From: Alteromonas confluentis
GTDB lineage: Bacteria; Pseudomonadota; Gammaproteobacteria; Enterobacterales; Alteromonadaceae
Direction: 5' to 3'
Assembly (NCBI RefSeq): GCF_001757105.1
Contig: NZ_MDHN01000004.1
Location: 124,001-188,000, forward strand
DNA length: 64,000 nt
Positions within the stretch are counted from its first letter, which is position 1. The number at the start of each line of letters is the position of its first letter. The notes under the pieces are model-generated. The model was not told the DNA's origin, searched no databases, and was given only the letters and a program-made list of their open reading frames with translations. Shown here in pieces: positions 37,238-46,187 of the stretch. The position numbers and the translations under genes are program-made.

Positions 37238-38619
37238 TGACTGCCCTCGCCCTGTTTGCCTGTTTATTTATTTTTATGTTCATTGGCGTACCTGTTGCGA
37301 TTTCGCTGGGTTTATCGTCACTACTCACTATTTTATTTTTCACTAACGATTCACTGGCCTCTGTGGCCCTGAAGATGTTTGAGTCGGTTTCCGAGCACTA
37401 CACACTGCTTGCTATCCCGTTCTTCATTTTATCTTCATCATTTCTTTCAACCGGTGGTGTGGCCCGTCGTCTTATCGACTTCGCCATCGCTTCTGTTGGC
37501 CATGTTCGCGGTGGTCTGGCAATGGCATCGGTTCTGGCCTGTATGCTGTTTGCTGCGGTATCCGGTTCTTCACCAGCAACGGTAGCGGCTATCGGTTCAA
37601 TCGTACTGGTGGGTATGGCGCGTAGCGGTTATCCGCTGGATTTCGCCGCCGGTACCATTTCTACCGCTGGTACGCTGGGTATTCTTATTCCACCTTCTAT
37701 CGTAATGCTGGTGTACGCGTCTGCCACTGAAGTCTCTGCAGCTCGTATGTTCGAAGCCGGTGTTATTCCTGGTCTGTTGATGGGCCTGAGCCTGATGGTG
37801 GTTATTTACATCGTAGCGATTAAAAAGAACCTGCCTTCTCAGCCGTTCCCAGGTGTTCGCACGCTAATGAGCACCGGTGCCCGTGCCATGGGTGGATTAA
37901 TGCTCATCATCCTGGTACTGGGTTCTATCTATGGCGGTGTTGCTAGTCCAACTGAAGCCGCTGCGGTTGCTGCCGTGTACGCTTACCTGGTGTGCGTATG
38001 GGTTTACCGTGATGTAGGCCCGTTGAAAGGCGTGAAGTGGCGCAACGAAGGTGAAAACCTGGGCGTAGCCCTGGTGCGCAACATTATCGCTCTGCCGGTT
38101 GCCATCGTGAAATCTGCGTTCGATCAGGAAGTGGGCAAGATGATTAAAGAATCAGCCCGTGTAAGTGTGGTTCTGCTGTTCGTTATTGCCAACGCGATGC
38201 TGTTCGCTTACGTACTGACCACCGAGCAAATTCCTCACGGTATCGCCTCTACATTGGTTGAATGGGGTCTGCCAGCCTGGGTGTTCCTGATTTTAGTGAA
38301 CATTCTGCTGCTGGTTGCCGGTAACTTCATGGAGCCAAGTGCGATCATCATGATCATGGCGCCTATTCTGTTTCCGATTGCCATGCAGCTGGGTATCGAC
38401 CCGATCCACTTCGGTATCATCATGGTGGTGAACATGGAGCTGGGCATGCTAACACCGCCGGTGGGTCTGAACCTGTTCGTAACGTCAGGTATCACCGGCA
38501 AGAGCATGCTGTGGACCATCAAGGCCTGTGCGCCATGGTTAGGTCTGATGCTTATCTTCCTGGCCATGATCACCTACATTCCGGCCATCTCACTCTTCCT
38601 GCCTGAGATGCTGCACTGA
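37237..38619 (+). CDS. dctM: TRAP transporter large permease DctM
   Basis: The transport subunit, 460 residues with at least 12 hydrophobic segments. Family motifs include AVSGSSPATVAAIGSI, the TLGILIPPSIVMLVYA loop, ASPTEAAAVAAVYA and NMELGMLTPPVGLNLFV. A hydrophilic stretch of about 60 residues in the middle (around DVGPLKGVKWRNEGENLG) makes it slightly longer than the usual about 430. It is followed by a hairpin and then the malic enzyme gene. Confidence 0.94.
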   Translation: MTALALFACLFIFMFIGVPVAISLGLSSLLTILFFTNDSLASVALKMFESVSEHYTLLAIPFFILSSSFLSTGGVARRLIDFAIASVGHVRGGLAMASVLACMLFAAVSGSSPATVAAIGSIVLVGMARSGYPLDFAAGTISTAGTLGILIPPSIVMLVYASATEVSAARMFEAGVIPGLLMGLSLMVVIYIVAIKKNLPSQPFPGVRTLMSTGARAMGGLMLIILVLGSIYGGVASPTEAAAVAAVYAYLVCVWVYRDVGPLKGVKWRNEGENLGVALVRNIIALPVAIVKSAFDQEVGKMIKESARVSVVLLFVIANAMLFAYVLTTEQIPHGIASTLVEWGLPAWVFLILVNILLLVAGNFMEPSAIIMIMAPILFPIAMQLGIDPIHFGIIMVVNMELGMLTPPVGLNLFVTSGITGKSMLWTIKACAPWLGLMLIFLAMITYIPAISLFLPEMLH

Positions 38620-38631
38620 TAAATCGTTAAT

Positions 38632-38655
38632 GGGGGTCTTTTGACCCCCTTCTCG
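38632..38655 (+). terminator. hairpin between dctM and maeA
   Basis: Arms GGGGGTC and GACCCCC with a TTTT loop, then TTCTCG. The T-run is poor and maeA begins 30 bases later, so it may be a partial terminator lowering maeA expression relative to dctQM. Confidence 0.55.
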
Positions 38656-38678
38656 TCACTCATTCTGTTGGAAATATC

Positions 38679-40376
38679 ATGACTACCAAATCAAACAGTA
38701 AAAAACGACTGTTTACCCATTACGCGGGTTTTAATCTGCTGGAAATCCCGTTGCTGAACAAGGGCACGGCGTTTTCTGAAAAAGAGCGTTGGGACTTCAA
38801 CCTCACCGGTCTTATCCCGCCCCGTTTCGAGTCGATTGAAGAACAGACACGTCGGGCCTACATGCAATACTCCAGTTTCAGCGACCCGATTAACAAGCAT
38901 ATTTACTTGCGTGCTATTCAGGATCGTAACGAAACCTTGTTTTACTCGCTGCTGAACCAGTATTTGGACGAGATGATGCCTATCATCTACACGCCTACCG
39001 TGGGCGCAGCCTGTGAGCGCTTCTCTGATATTTACCGTCACAACCGTGGTTTGTTCCTCGCCTATCGCGACAAAGACCGCCTGGACGAAGTACTGCGCAA
39101 TGCGCCAAAACGAAACGTAAAAGTGATTGTTATCACCGACGGCGAACGCATTCTTGGCCTTGGCGATCAGGGTATTGGCGGTATGGGCATTCCTATCGGT
39201 AAGCTTTCGCTGTACACCGCCTGTGGTGGTATCAGCCCGGCTTACACACTGCCTATCACGCTGGACGTGGGCACCAATAACCAGAAGCTGCTGGACGACC
39301 CCTTCTACATGGGTAATCGCCATGAGCGTATCGATCAGGCATCCTATGACGAGTTCGTGGATCTGGCGATGAAAGCCATTGCCCGTCGCTGGCCCGACGC
39401 ATTGATACAGTTCGAAGATTTTGCACAGCCAAACGCCATGCCACTGCTGAAACGTTACCGTGACAGCTATCGCTGTTTCAACGACGACATTCAAGGCACT
39501 GCATCTGTGGCGCTGGGCACACTGATTGCCGCCTGTTACCGTAAAGAAGAAATTCTGCAGAACCAGCGCGTAGTGATCACCGGGGCCGGAAGTGCTGGTT
39601 GTGGTATTGCAGAGCAAATCATCAGCTACATGGTGTCGAACGGCTTAAGCGAAGAAGAAGCCCGGGATCGCATCTACATGGTAGACCGTTTTGGTCTTGT
39701 TACCGAATCCACCCCTGACTTACGTGACTTCCAGTTGCCCTTGGCGCGGAAAGAAGCAAGTCTTACCGAGTGGAGCTATAGCGGCGAATACCCAACGCTG
39801 CTGGATGTCATCAACTGTGCTAAGCCCACCATTCTGATTGGGGTTTCTGGTCAGCCTAACTTGTTCCCTGAGCAAGTTATTCATGCCATGAGCACAGTGA
39901 ACGAACGCCCTATCATCTTCCCACTGAGCAACCCGGTTTCTCAGGTAGAGGCCACGCCAGAAAACATCTACGAATGGTCTGAAGGGCGCGCCATTGTCGC
40001 CACCGGCAGTCCGTTCGCAGCAGTAGAATATGATGGTGAGAAACGCACAGTAAGTCAGTGTAACAACGCTTACATTTTTCCGGGCATTGGTTTGGGTGTG
40101 GTGTCTGCACGCATTAACCGTATCTCTGATGAAATGCTGTTAACCGCTGCCGATACGTTGGCAGAGTGGTCCAACCGCACAATTAAGGATAAGTCAGCAC
40201 TGCTGCCGCCATTAACGGAGCTGCAAGCACTGAGTAAAGAAATGGCATTTAATGTGGCGAAAGTCGCACAGATGCAGAACCTGTGTTCGCCTATTTCCGA
40301 TGATGACTTGCGTGCTGCCATCGAAGCCAACTTCTGGAAGCCGGAGTACCGGGAGTACTTGCGCACTACGCCGTAG
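38679..40376 (+). CDS. maeA: NAD-dependent malic enzyme
   Basis: Oxidatively decarboxylates malate to pyruvate. At 565 residues it matches E. coli MaeA (SfcA). Visible motifs are IYTPTVGAACERFSDIYR, DGERILGLGDQGIGGMGIPIGKL, the substrate/metal region FEDFAQPNA and FNDDIQGTASVALG, and the dinucleotide motif ITGAGSAGCGIAEQI. Its place directly after the TRAP genes suggests that imported malate or fumarate-derived malate is fed to pyruvate. Confidence 0.96.
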   Translation: MTTKSNSKKRLFTHYAGFNLLEIPLLNKGTAFSEKERWDFNLTGLIPPRFESIEEQTRRAYMQYSSFSDPINKHIYLRAIQDRNETLFYSLLNQYLDEMMPIIYTPTVGAACERFSDIYRHNRGLFLAYRDKDRLDEVLRNAPKRNVKVIVITDGERILGLGDQGIGGMGIPIGKLSLYTACGGISPAYTLPITLDVGTNNQKLLDDPFYMGNRHERIDQASYDEFVDLAMKAIARRWPDALIQFEDFAQPNAMPLLKRYRDSYRCFNDDIQGTASVALGTLIAACYRKEEILQNQRVVITGAGSAGCGIAEQIISYMVSNGLSEEEARDRIYMVDRFGLVTESTPDLRDFQLPLARKEASLTEWSYSGEYPTLLDVINCAKPTILIGVSGQPNLFPEQVIHAMSTVNERPIIFPLSNPVSQVEATPENIYEWSEGRAIVATGSPFAAVEYDGEKRTVSQCNNAYIFPGIGLGVVSARINRISDEMLLTAADTLAEWSNRTIKDKSALLPPLTELQALSKEMAFNVAKVAQMQNLCSPISDDDLRAAIEANFWKPEYREYLRTTP

Positions 40377-40395
40377 CTGAATAATTAGCAAGCTT

Positions 40396-40441
40396 GATGT
40401 GTGAGTTGGGCCCCAACCCTCAGCTCACACATCGTTTTGTT
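40396..40441 (+). terminator. terminator after maeA
   Basis: A 10-base outer stem GATGTGTGAG / CTCACACATC, with a second small stem GTTGGG/CCCAAC in the loop, followed by GTTTTGTT. Confidence 0.75.
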
Positions 40442-40464
40442 GTCTTAGCGGGTATCTTTCGCTG

Positions 40465-40911
40465 TTATCCTTTTGCTGGCATATACGCCAGGCATTCCAA
40501 CTCCACAAGTGCATTTGCAGGTAAACCGTCGGAACCAAAGGCGCTGCGAGCTGGCAGTCGATCAGGTTCAAAGAAAGAAACGTAAATCTTGTTGAACGCA
40601 GCCCAGTTTGCCATGTCGTCAATCATCACTGTGCACTTAAACACATCAGCACTGGTCAGATTAAAGTCAGACAGCGTCGAGGACAGGTTCGCCATCAATT
40701 GCGTCATCTGTGTGTTGAAGTCATCAGAAAATCCGCCTTTTCCCATTCCAAGCAAACCAGAAATATACAAAGTATTATCTACCTGAACCGCTTTTGAATA
40801 AGCCGCCCCTGACGATTTAGGGAAGTAAACAGGGCCGGAGGCAGCAAATACAGAAATAGAAGTGGTACATAGAAAAAATGCTGCAAAAATAGTTTTGAAA
40901 ACTTGTTTCAC
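40465..40911 (-). CDS. exported RidA/YjgF-family protein
   Basis: RidA hydrolyses reactive enamine/imine intermediates from PLP enzymes, normally in the cytosol. This 148-residue protein has the RidA core (VDNTLYISGLLGM, FKCTVMIDDMANWAAFN) with the active-site Arg in LPARSAF and the Glu in VELECLAYMP. It also carries a signal peptide (IFAAFFLCTTSISVFAA), placing it in the periplasm. It follows an exported NTF2-like protein by 54 bases on the same strand, so both probably act in one exported process. The substrate is unknown. Confidence 0.85.
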   Translation of the reverse strand: MKQVFKTIFAAFFLCTTSISVFAASGPVYFPKSSGAAYSKAVQVDNTLYISGLLGMGKGGFSDDFNTQMTQLMANLSSTLSDFNLTSADVFKCTVMIDDMANWAAFNKIYVSFFEPDRLPARSAFGSDGLPANALVELECLAYMPAKG

Positions 40912-40965
40912 GATTATCCTTAATTATAGTTGTTGAAGGTCAATCCCTAATCTAAAGGAAAAATC

Positions 40966-41433
40966 TCAATCAGGCATCATTAATCCTTCATCCCAACCGT
41001 AGTCGTAAATATGGATAGACTGACCCACCAGCTTCCACTCATTGTTGAAGCGCTCCAGTAAGCGGATTTCATAGGAATAAGTTTTATCGCCATCAGAGGC
41101 TGTGGCTACTTCATGATGGCTTACCCACGCAGAATCGCCCACCACGCTAAAGCGATAATCTGAATGCTCAAACGTGCCTCCCTGTCCTGCCGCACCCGGT
41201 GGTGGTGAAACCATTATTTGTGGAGGAATATCTCTGACGGTACCATTCACTTCCGACACTAGAATTCGGCTATAGGGTTGAATATTCCAGCACTCGGCAT
41301 GCGCCTCTAAATCGCCTTGTCGCCAACTCGTCGACTCCTTTTCAAGTAAAGCAATTATTTCTGCTTCATCAGTGGTATAGCTTCCATAGGCCGTTGTGCT
41401 AAAAACTAAAAGTACAGCAATCACAAACTTCAT
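40966..41433 (-). CDS. exported NTF2/SnoaL-like protein
   Basis: 155 residues with a short signal peptide (MKFVIAVLLVFSTTAYG). The mature part fits the cone-shaped NTF2/SnoaL fold: helix EIIALLEKESTSWRQGDLEAHAECW, then strands ending in ERFNNEWKLVGQSIHIYDY. Members are enzymes or ligand-binding proteins, so function cannot be assigned. It is first in an apparent operon with the exported RidA gene. Confidence 0.7.
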   Translation of the reverse strand: MKFVIAVLLVFSTTAYGSYTTDEAEIIALLEKESTSWRQGDLEAHAECWNIQPYSRILVSEVNGTVRDIPPQIMVSPPPGAAGQGGTFEHSDYRFSVVGDSAWVSHHEVATASDGDKTYSYEIRLLERFNNEWKLVGQSIHIYDYGWDEGLMMPD

Positions 41434-41725
41434 TGTTCGTCTCCCACTTTATTAACAATTAATTAAAAAATAGCGAGAACCATGCACTTTGTCACTATTA
41501 ATTCGATTAAAATTCCGTCATCAACCTGCAGATATTCCAGTCTATTTTGCCTGTTCGCTTCAGGTTTCCCGCGCTGCAGCCGTTAATAATGAAGAATGCT
41601 TAACTACTAATCGGGTAAAAAGCAGGCTAACTGAGTATGTGTAAACATAACCACACAGTGCTGGGTTTGTTTTAAACTGAACGGGTTAAATAGATGTGTT
41701 CAGGGAAACTTTTCGAGAGAAGGTA

Positions 41726-42262
41726 ATGAATTCGGCGATGACGAAGCAATCAGGTTTCACCCTTATCGAACTTATTCTGGTGATCATCCTGCTGGGTGTG
41801 TTGTCTGTGACAGCACTGCCACGATTTGTCGATCTTTCGAGTGAAGCCAATGCTGCCGTACTGAAAACAATGGCAGGCACCCTTCGCTCAACCGCTAACA
41901 TTGCTCATACCAAAGCCATTATTGCCCGTCGAAATGGCGGCTTTACCAATGGATTTGATTTTGACGGCGTGTACTTCGATAAAGGCTACCCTCTTGGCAC
42001 ATCCTTTGGAGACAGTGACGGCGTGCCTGAAATTCTGGAACTGGTTGAATACGGCTCCAACGATTTTACCATCGCTGAAAACTTCAACGGCCAGTCTATT
42101 AGTGGCGAACTGACCCGGGAAATGTATATCACCACCAGAAACCGCATGGCCAGTGGTGCGGGGCACACGCAAATTGCAGCAAGCGGATGCTACGTGTCTT
42201 ACGAAACATATGTTGATGCTTACAAAGCACCTGAAATTATTGTGGATTTGTCGGGTTGCTGA
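41726..42262 (+). CDS. type IV prepilin-like protein (MSHA/T2SS pseudopilin type)
   Basis: The class III signal KQSGFTLIELILVIILLGVL is at the N-terminus: cleavage after Gly, Phe+1, Glu+5, then a hydrophobic helix. The globular part resembles MshA/MshB-type pilins and ends in a Cys-bounded loop (SGCYVSYETYVDAYKAPEIIVDLSGC region), a possible disulfide. The ATG at 41726 gives 178 residues; the one at 41738 is also possible. No pilus assembly genes lie nearby, so it is an orphan that would need a prepilin peptidase and platform encoded elsewhere. Confidence 0.82.
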   Translation: MNSAMTKQSGFTLIELILVIILLGVLSVTALPRFVDLSSEANAAVLKTMAGTLRSTANIAHTKAIIARRNGGFTNGFDFDGVYFDKGYPLGTSFGDSDGVPEILELVEYGSNDFTIAENFNGQSISGELTREMYITTRNRMASGAGHTQIAASGCYVSYETYVDAYKAPEIIVDLSGC

Positions 42263-42306
42263 TCCCTCAGCTCAAATAACCATTACGCTGTAGTTGCTAC
42301 TTCACT

Positions 42307-42334
42307 GAAACAAGTGCAATTTCGCGCTTGTTTC
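42307..42334 (+). terminator. possible terminator after the prepilin gene
   Basis: Arms GAAACAAGTGC and GCGCTTGTTTC pair at 10 of 11 positions around a short loop. No T-run follows, so it is only a candidate. Confidence 0.4.
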
Positions 42335-42343
42335 GCCCTATGT

Positions 42344-42357
42344 GATGTTATAACATC
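42344..42357. promoter_or_regulatory. 14-base palindrome upstream of a siderophore receptor
   Basis: GATGTTATAACATC is a perfect palindrome 39 bases before the receptor start codon, overlapping the likely promoter. It does not match the Fur consensus well, so another regulator is possible. Confidence 0.4.
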
Positions 42358-42395
42358 TTTCACCGTTCATTCCCTGCCTAAGATAAAATTACTAC

Positions 42396-44519
42396 ATGAA
42401 GAAGCAGTTTTTACTTTCATTACTCGCCGTATCAACCAGCGTAGCGGCGCAACAAAACACTTCACAGCACACTTCACAGAAAAGCGATGACATCGAGCAC
42501 GTTGAAGTAAAAAAGCACTATCAACCCTATCGCGGTAACGTGCCGCTTATCGACACACCACAGGCAATCGACCGCATAAGCGCGGAAACACTGAATAATG
42601 AAGGTATTACCCGATTTCTCGACGCACTGGATTTTAGCCCCACTATCGTTCGCCAAAACGCTTCGGGTGGTTTGTTTGATAGTTTTGCCGTGCGCGGTTT
42701 TTCTGGTGATGAGAACAACCCTACTGGCTACCTAATCAACGGTTTTAATATCCGCGGCTACAGCGGCAATCGCAGCACGGTTAATATTCAAACTATCGAA
42801 GTGATGAAAGGCCCTGGCTCTGCGTTATACGGCCAGGGAGAACCCGGCGGCACGATTAACGTGATCACGAAAAAGCCGCAGTTTGAAGAACAAGGTTACG
42901 TGCAAGGCACCGTTGGAAATTACAATAAAAAGCAAATTGAGTTCGATTACACCAATGCGCTTAACAACGATATGGCGTTCCGCCTGAACGGTTCATATGA
43001 AGATTCGGACACCTACAGAGACCATGTATTCTTCAAGAATCTGAACATTAATCCGTCTTTCATCTGGAATATCTCTGAAGCCACCAGCATGAGCTATCAG
43101 ATGGAAATTCTCGACCAGGAAAAGCCACTGGATCGTGGCGTTTTTGTACTTAACGGCGACTTTGATGCCGTTGAACCTGAAAGCTTCTACGGTGACATCC
43201 GTGACGGCGCTCATGAAGTGAAAGCGTTTGGCCACCAGTTGGTACTCAATCATGAACTGAATCCCGATTGGCATCTGCTGAGTGGTTTCGCATTCCGTGA
43301 CTCTTCGATGAAAGGTCAGTCTTCTGATACCGAGCTGTCTAGCGGTCGTCAGCTGCTATTTACTGATCCGAATATTTTATCGAGACAACGCCGCACCCGG
43401 GATTACGAAGCACAGGATTTATCTCTGAGGTTGGAGCTAAGCGGCGAGTTCAGTACCGGTAGCTTAGTGAACAATGTGCTGTTCGGACTGGATTACTACA
43501 ATTACGATATCGACACAGACTATCGCAGATGGCGAACGGCCTGGGGCGCTGGCGATACCACTTACAGCATTGATCCGAACAACCCGGATTACACTATTTT
43601 CCGGCCAGAAGTATCTCCCACCACCCTTACGGCTGAAGAGCAGCAAGGTCTTGGTTTTTATGCACAAGACTTAATTGAACTCAGCGACAGAGCCACCTTA
43701 TTGGTAGGTTTCCGCGTGGATAAGTTCGAGCAGGAAATCACTAACTTCCTCGCTGAAACGCCAGAGCCGCAGAAGCAGGATCAAACCGCGGTTACCCCAC
43801 GTTTTGGCTTTACCTACGAAGTTACCGAAAATCTGAATGTGTATACCAGCTATGCTGAAGGTTTCCGTCCGAATCCAGGTCTGGATTCCGACAGAAATGC
43901 CTTCGACCCGGAAGAAACCACGTCTTATGAAGTGGGGGCAAAGTGGGAAAATATCGCCGACATGTTTTCCGGTAGTCTGGCAATCTTCAACGCCGAAAAA
44001 ACTAACATGCTAACGGCAGAACCGAATACGGGTTTCTCCGCCACCTTGGGTGAAGTTGAAAGTCAGGGCGTCGAGTTCCAGATGACAACCGATTTAACGG
44101 CGTCCACTCGTATTGATGTGTCCTACGCGTATACCGACGCCAAAACCGCAAACGAAGTGAACAATCTGGACTGGCAAGTGCCGATCCCGAAAGGTTCGCG
44201 ATTGATAAACATTGCGAAGCACTCGGGCTTTATCTCGCTGAACCACTATACCGAAGTCATGGCGAAAGACGCGTTTGTGGGTGTAACAGTGCGTTACGTG
44301 GGCGACCGCCTTGGACAAACCACCGATCCAGACTACATTCTGCCGTCTTACACACTGGTTAATTTGTCAGGTTCGGTGAACCTCACCAATCAGTTATCGG
44401 TGAAGCTTGATGTGAACAACCTGTTTGATGAGGAATATTTCGAGAACTCTTATCATGCATTATGGACCATGCCAGGCTCGCCAGTGAACTATAGCGTAAG
44501 CGTGAAATATCAGTTCTAA
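42396..44519 (+). CDS. TonB-dependent siderophore receptor
   Basis: A 22-stranded outer-membrane receptor of 707 residues. A signal peptide is followed by the TonB box region (EHVEVKKHYQPYRG), the plug domain with QTIEVMKGPGSALYGQGEPGGTINVITKKP, and a barrel ending in an aromatic residue (SVSVKYQF). The plug motif is that of ferric-siderophore receptors (FhuA/FhuE/FpvA-like). The substrate is unknown. It is a single gene with no regulator or permease beside it. A palindrome at 42344 may be its operator. Confidence 0.92.
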   Translation: MKKQFLLSLLAVSTSVAAQQNTSQHTSQKSDDIEHVEVKKHYQPYRGNVPLIDTPQAIDRISAETLNNEGITRFLDALDFSPTIVRQNASGGLFDSFAVRGFSGDENNPTGYLINGFNIRGYSGNRSTVNIQTIEVMKGPGSALYGQGEPGGTINVITKKPQFEEQGYVQGTVGNYNKKQIEFDYTNALNNDMAFRLNGSYEDSDTYRDHVFFKNLNINPSFIWNISEATSMSYQMEILDQEKPLDRGVFVLNGDFDAVEPESFYGDIRDGAHEVKAFGHQLVLNHELNPDWHLLSGFAFRDSSMKGQSSDTELSSGRQLLFTDPNILSRQRRTRDYEAQDLSLRLELSGEFSTGSLVNNVLFGLDYYNYDIDTDYRRWRTAWGAGDTTYSIDPNNPDYTIFRPEVSPTTLTAEEQQGLGFYAQDLIELSDRATLLVGFRVDKFEQEITNFLAETPEPQKQDQTAVTPRFGFTYEVTENLNVYTSYAEGFRPNPGLDSDRNAFDPEETTSYEVGAKWENIADMFSGSLAIFNAEKTNMLTAEPNTGFSATLGEVESQGVEFQMTTDLTASTRIDVSYAYTDAKTANEVNNLDWQVPIPKGSRLINIAKHSGFISLNHYTEVMAKDAFVGVTVRYVGDRLGQTTDPDYILPSYTLVNLSGSVNLTNQLSVKLDVNNLFDEEYFENSYHALWTMPGSPVNYSVSVKYQF

Positions 44520-44723
44520 TGCACTCAAAATAGCTTAGAAATTGGGCCGGTGATGTTGCCAAAAACGTCACTGGCCCGCATACGCCCTCACCGACAAACA
44601 CATTAAATGCAACATAATTGTAACTTTTATAGCCGCCCTCATTATTCTCTCCTCTTACCGTAACTCACTGATACGATTGCATTTGCAGATTTAAGGTTCG
44701 CTTCATTCTGCGCCTAAACGCTT

Positions 44724-44739
44724 ATCCGAACGTTCTGAT
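44724..44739. promoter_or_regulatory. regulon palindrome copy 1 (araC promoter, distal)
   Basis: ATCCGAACGTTCTGAT, core GAACGTTC at 44728-44735. The centre is about 199 bases upstream of the inferred araC transcription start. Same motif as copies 2 to 5. Confidence 0.7.
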
Positions 44740-44854
44740 CCCGGTACGAACTTGTAACCAACTGAATTCTCGTTTTTTATTCACCTGGCAAGACGTTGGT
44801 ACAACTGACAGGGGCATAAGTCTGAAAGCAGGGAAACTACTCGCCACATCGCGC

Positions 44855-44870
44855 AACCGAACGTTCGGTT
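44855..44870. promoter_or_regulatory. regulon palindrome copy 2 (araC promoter, proximal)
   Basis: AACCGAACGTTCGGTT is a perfect 16-base palindrome, core GAACGTTC at 44859-44866, centred near -68 relative to the inferred start of the araC-halogenase transcript. Confidence 0.78.
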
Positions 44871-44895
44871 AAACGCCTGAAGGCACTTTTATCGA

Positions 44896-44924
44896 TTGAT
44901 TTAGTAACAGGCACTCGTTACTAT
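44896..44924 (+). promoter_or_regulatory. sigma-70-type promoter of the araC-halogenase unit
   Basis: TTGATT (-35, 44896-44901) and TACTAT (-10, 44919-44924) are separated by 17 bases, about 50 bases upstream of the araC ATG. The perfect GAACGTTC palindrome sits just upstream. Confidence 0.6.
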
Positions 44925-44973
44925 TCCCATGACTTATTAACAATATTATTACAACAGTCATAATCAGAGAGTC

Positions 44974-46125
44974 ATGGATAAAACGCTCTTCAACCTGCAT
45001 GATTTGGTGCTTCTCCTTATCGCTTTCGAATGTCTGGCGGTAGCGATTTACATTGGATTTAATCGCGCCAAAGGCAGCTTCCCTACCAGTTTGCTAATTG
45101 TATTTTTTGTTGTGCACGCCTGTATTGCACTGCATGAACTTGTGCTTTGGGGAAGCTCAGTGAGGTATTGGGTACTTGAATCTTCACCAAACTACTTTTT
45201 CACGCTTAACTTTGCATATTTGCTCGATGGCCCGTTGCTGTTTCTTTTTGCATGCGCCATCACACAACAGAAATTTACGTTGCAGCGATGGCACAGTGCG
45301 TTGCTATTACCAGTGCTGATATTTGGAATATTTATCTATCTGCATTTTTACGCTCTGCCCCACGAGACCAAGGTCACACTGATCAGAAATTACAGTTTTG
45401 CCGACTTTGATTACGTATTTGTGGACTTAATCGCCAAAATCGCCCGGGTCGGCTTTAGTCTTTACGCCGTGGCATTGGTAAGCAGGGCCGATGAGCAAGT
45501 AAAAGAGCGATTTAATATTCCAGCCTGGCTACCAAAAGTGTTGATTGTACTTGCGGGCATTATGGCTTGGGAAACCATGCTAAGCGGTATCAAGGTGTAT
45601 CACGCTATGTACGGGTTCCCCTACTACGAACTGGTGGAGTTCATTGGGCTGGCATCGTATTACATGCAGTTCGTGTTGTTCAACGCTGTAATTTTTATGG
45701 CGGCGTCTCATTTCCTGAGAACACAGCCAATAAAAGTAAAAACCGTAAATAAAGAGCCGGTGAGTGAAGCCGTTATTGAACGCCTTGAAAACACCATGGA
45801 AACGGAGCGGCCCTATCTGAACCAGAATCTCTCTTTTGAGCGACTGGCAGAGAAGCTAGATATTCCGGTGAAGGAACTTTCAAACGCCATAAACCGGCAC
45901 TACGAAGTGAATTTTTACGAGTTCATCAACAATTATCGCATCCAGGAAGCCCGCAGGATGCTTGAAGATCCGGCAGAAAATGACAAAAGCATCACCAATA
46001 TTTTTTACGATGCCGGATTCAACAGTAAGTCGGTATACAACACGCTGTTTAAGAAAAAATTTAATAAAACGCCGAGTCAGTACCGCAGTGAATGCAAACT
46101 CAGGCTGGCCAGGCAAAGTGCATAG
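44974..46125 (+). CDS. membrane-anchored AraC-family regulator
   Basis: 383 residues in two parts. The first about 250 hold six or seven hydrophobic segments (LVLLLIAFECLAVAIYIGF, SLLIVFFVVHACIALHEL, ALLLPVLIFGIFIYLHFYAL and others). The last about 110 are an AraC DNA-binding domain (LSFERLAEKLDIPVKELSNAIN, then the second helix-turn-helix SITNIFYDAGFNSKSVYNTLFKKKF and KTPSQYR). A regulator of this kind could sense a membrane or periplasmic signal. It is the first gene of the glucan cluster, 62 bases before halogenase-like gene 1. It need not be the protein that binds the palindromes, because AraC sites are usually direct repeats. Confidence 0.88.
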   Translation: MDKTLFNLHDLVLLLIAFECLAVAIYIGFNRAKGSFPTSLLIVFFVVHACIALHELVLWGSSVRYWVLESSPNYFFTLNFAYLLDGPLLFLFACAITQQKFTLQRWHSALLLPVLIFGIFIYLHFYALPHETKVTLIRNYSFADFDYVFVDLIAKIARVGFSLYAVALVSRADEQVKERFNIPAWLPKVLIVLAGIMAWETMLSGIKVYHAMYGFPYYELVEFIGLASYYMQFVLFNAVIFMAASHFLRTQPIKVKTVNKEPVSEAVIERLENTMETERPYLNQNLSFERLAEKLDIPVKELSNAINRHYEVNFYEFINNYRIQEARRMLEDPAENDKSITNIFYDAGFNSKSVYNTLFKKKFNKTPSQYRSECKLRLARQSA

Positions 46126-46187
46126 CTAAGGAGTAAGTGTAACTGAATCACTCCCCTGACACTGTGCAGCAGTTTTAGGGAAGTAAG

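Larger units (their letters stand above)
44520..44973. other. 454-base regulatory region upstream of the glucan-uptake cluster
   Basis: There is no convincing gene here. It contains an inverted repeat just after the siderophore receptor gene (44544-44577, arms GGGCCGGTGA/TCACTGGCCC with one mismatch, a possible terminator), two copies of the GAACGTTC palindrome (44724-44739 and 44855-44870) and a good promoter at 44896-44924. Confidence 0.6.

Noticed and set aside
38691-39617. Long minus-strand open frame of 308 codons opposite maeA
   Set aside because: It is fully antisense to a clear malic enzyme gene, has no family-like motifs and arises from codon bias of the sense strand.
44974-46125. 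The AraC protein as binder of the GAACGTTC palindromes
   Set aside because: AraC-family sites are usually direct repeats or asymmetric; a short symmetric site with central CG fits a dimeric LacI-type protein better. Not excluded, but not adopted.
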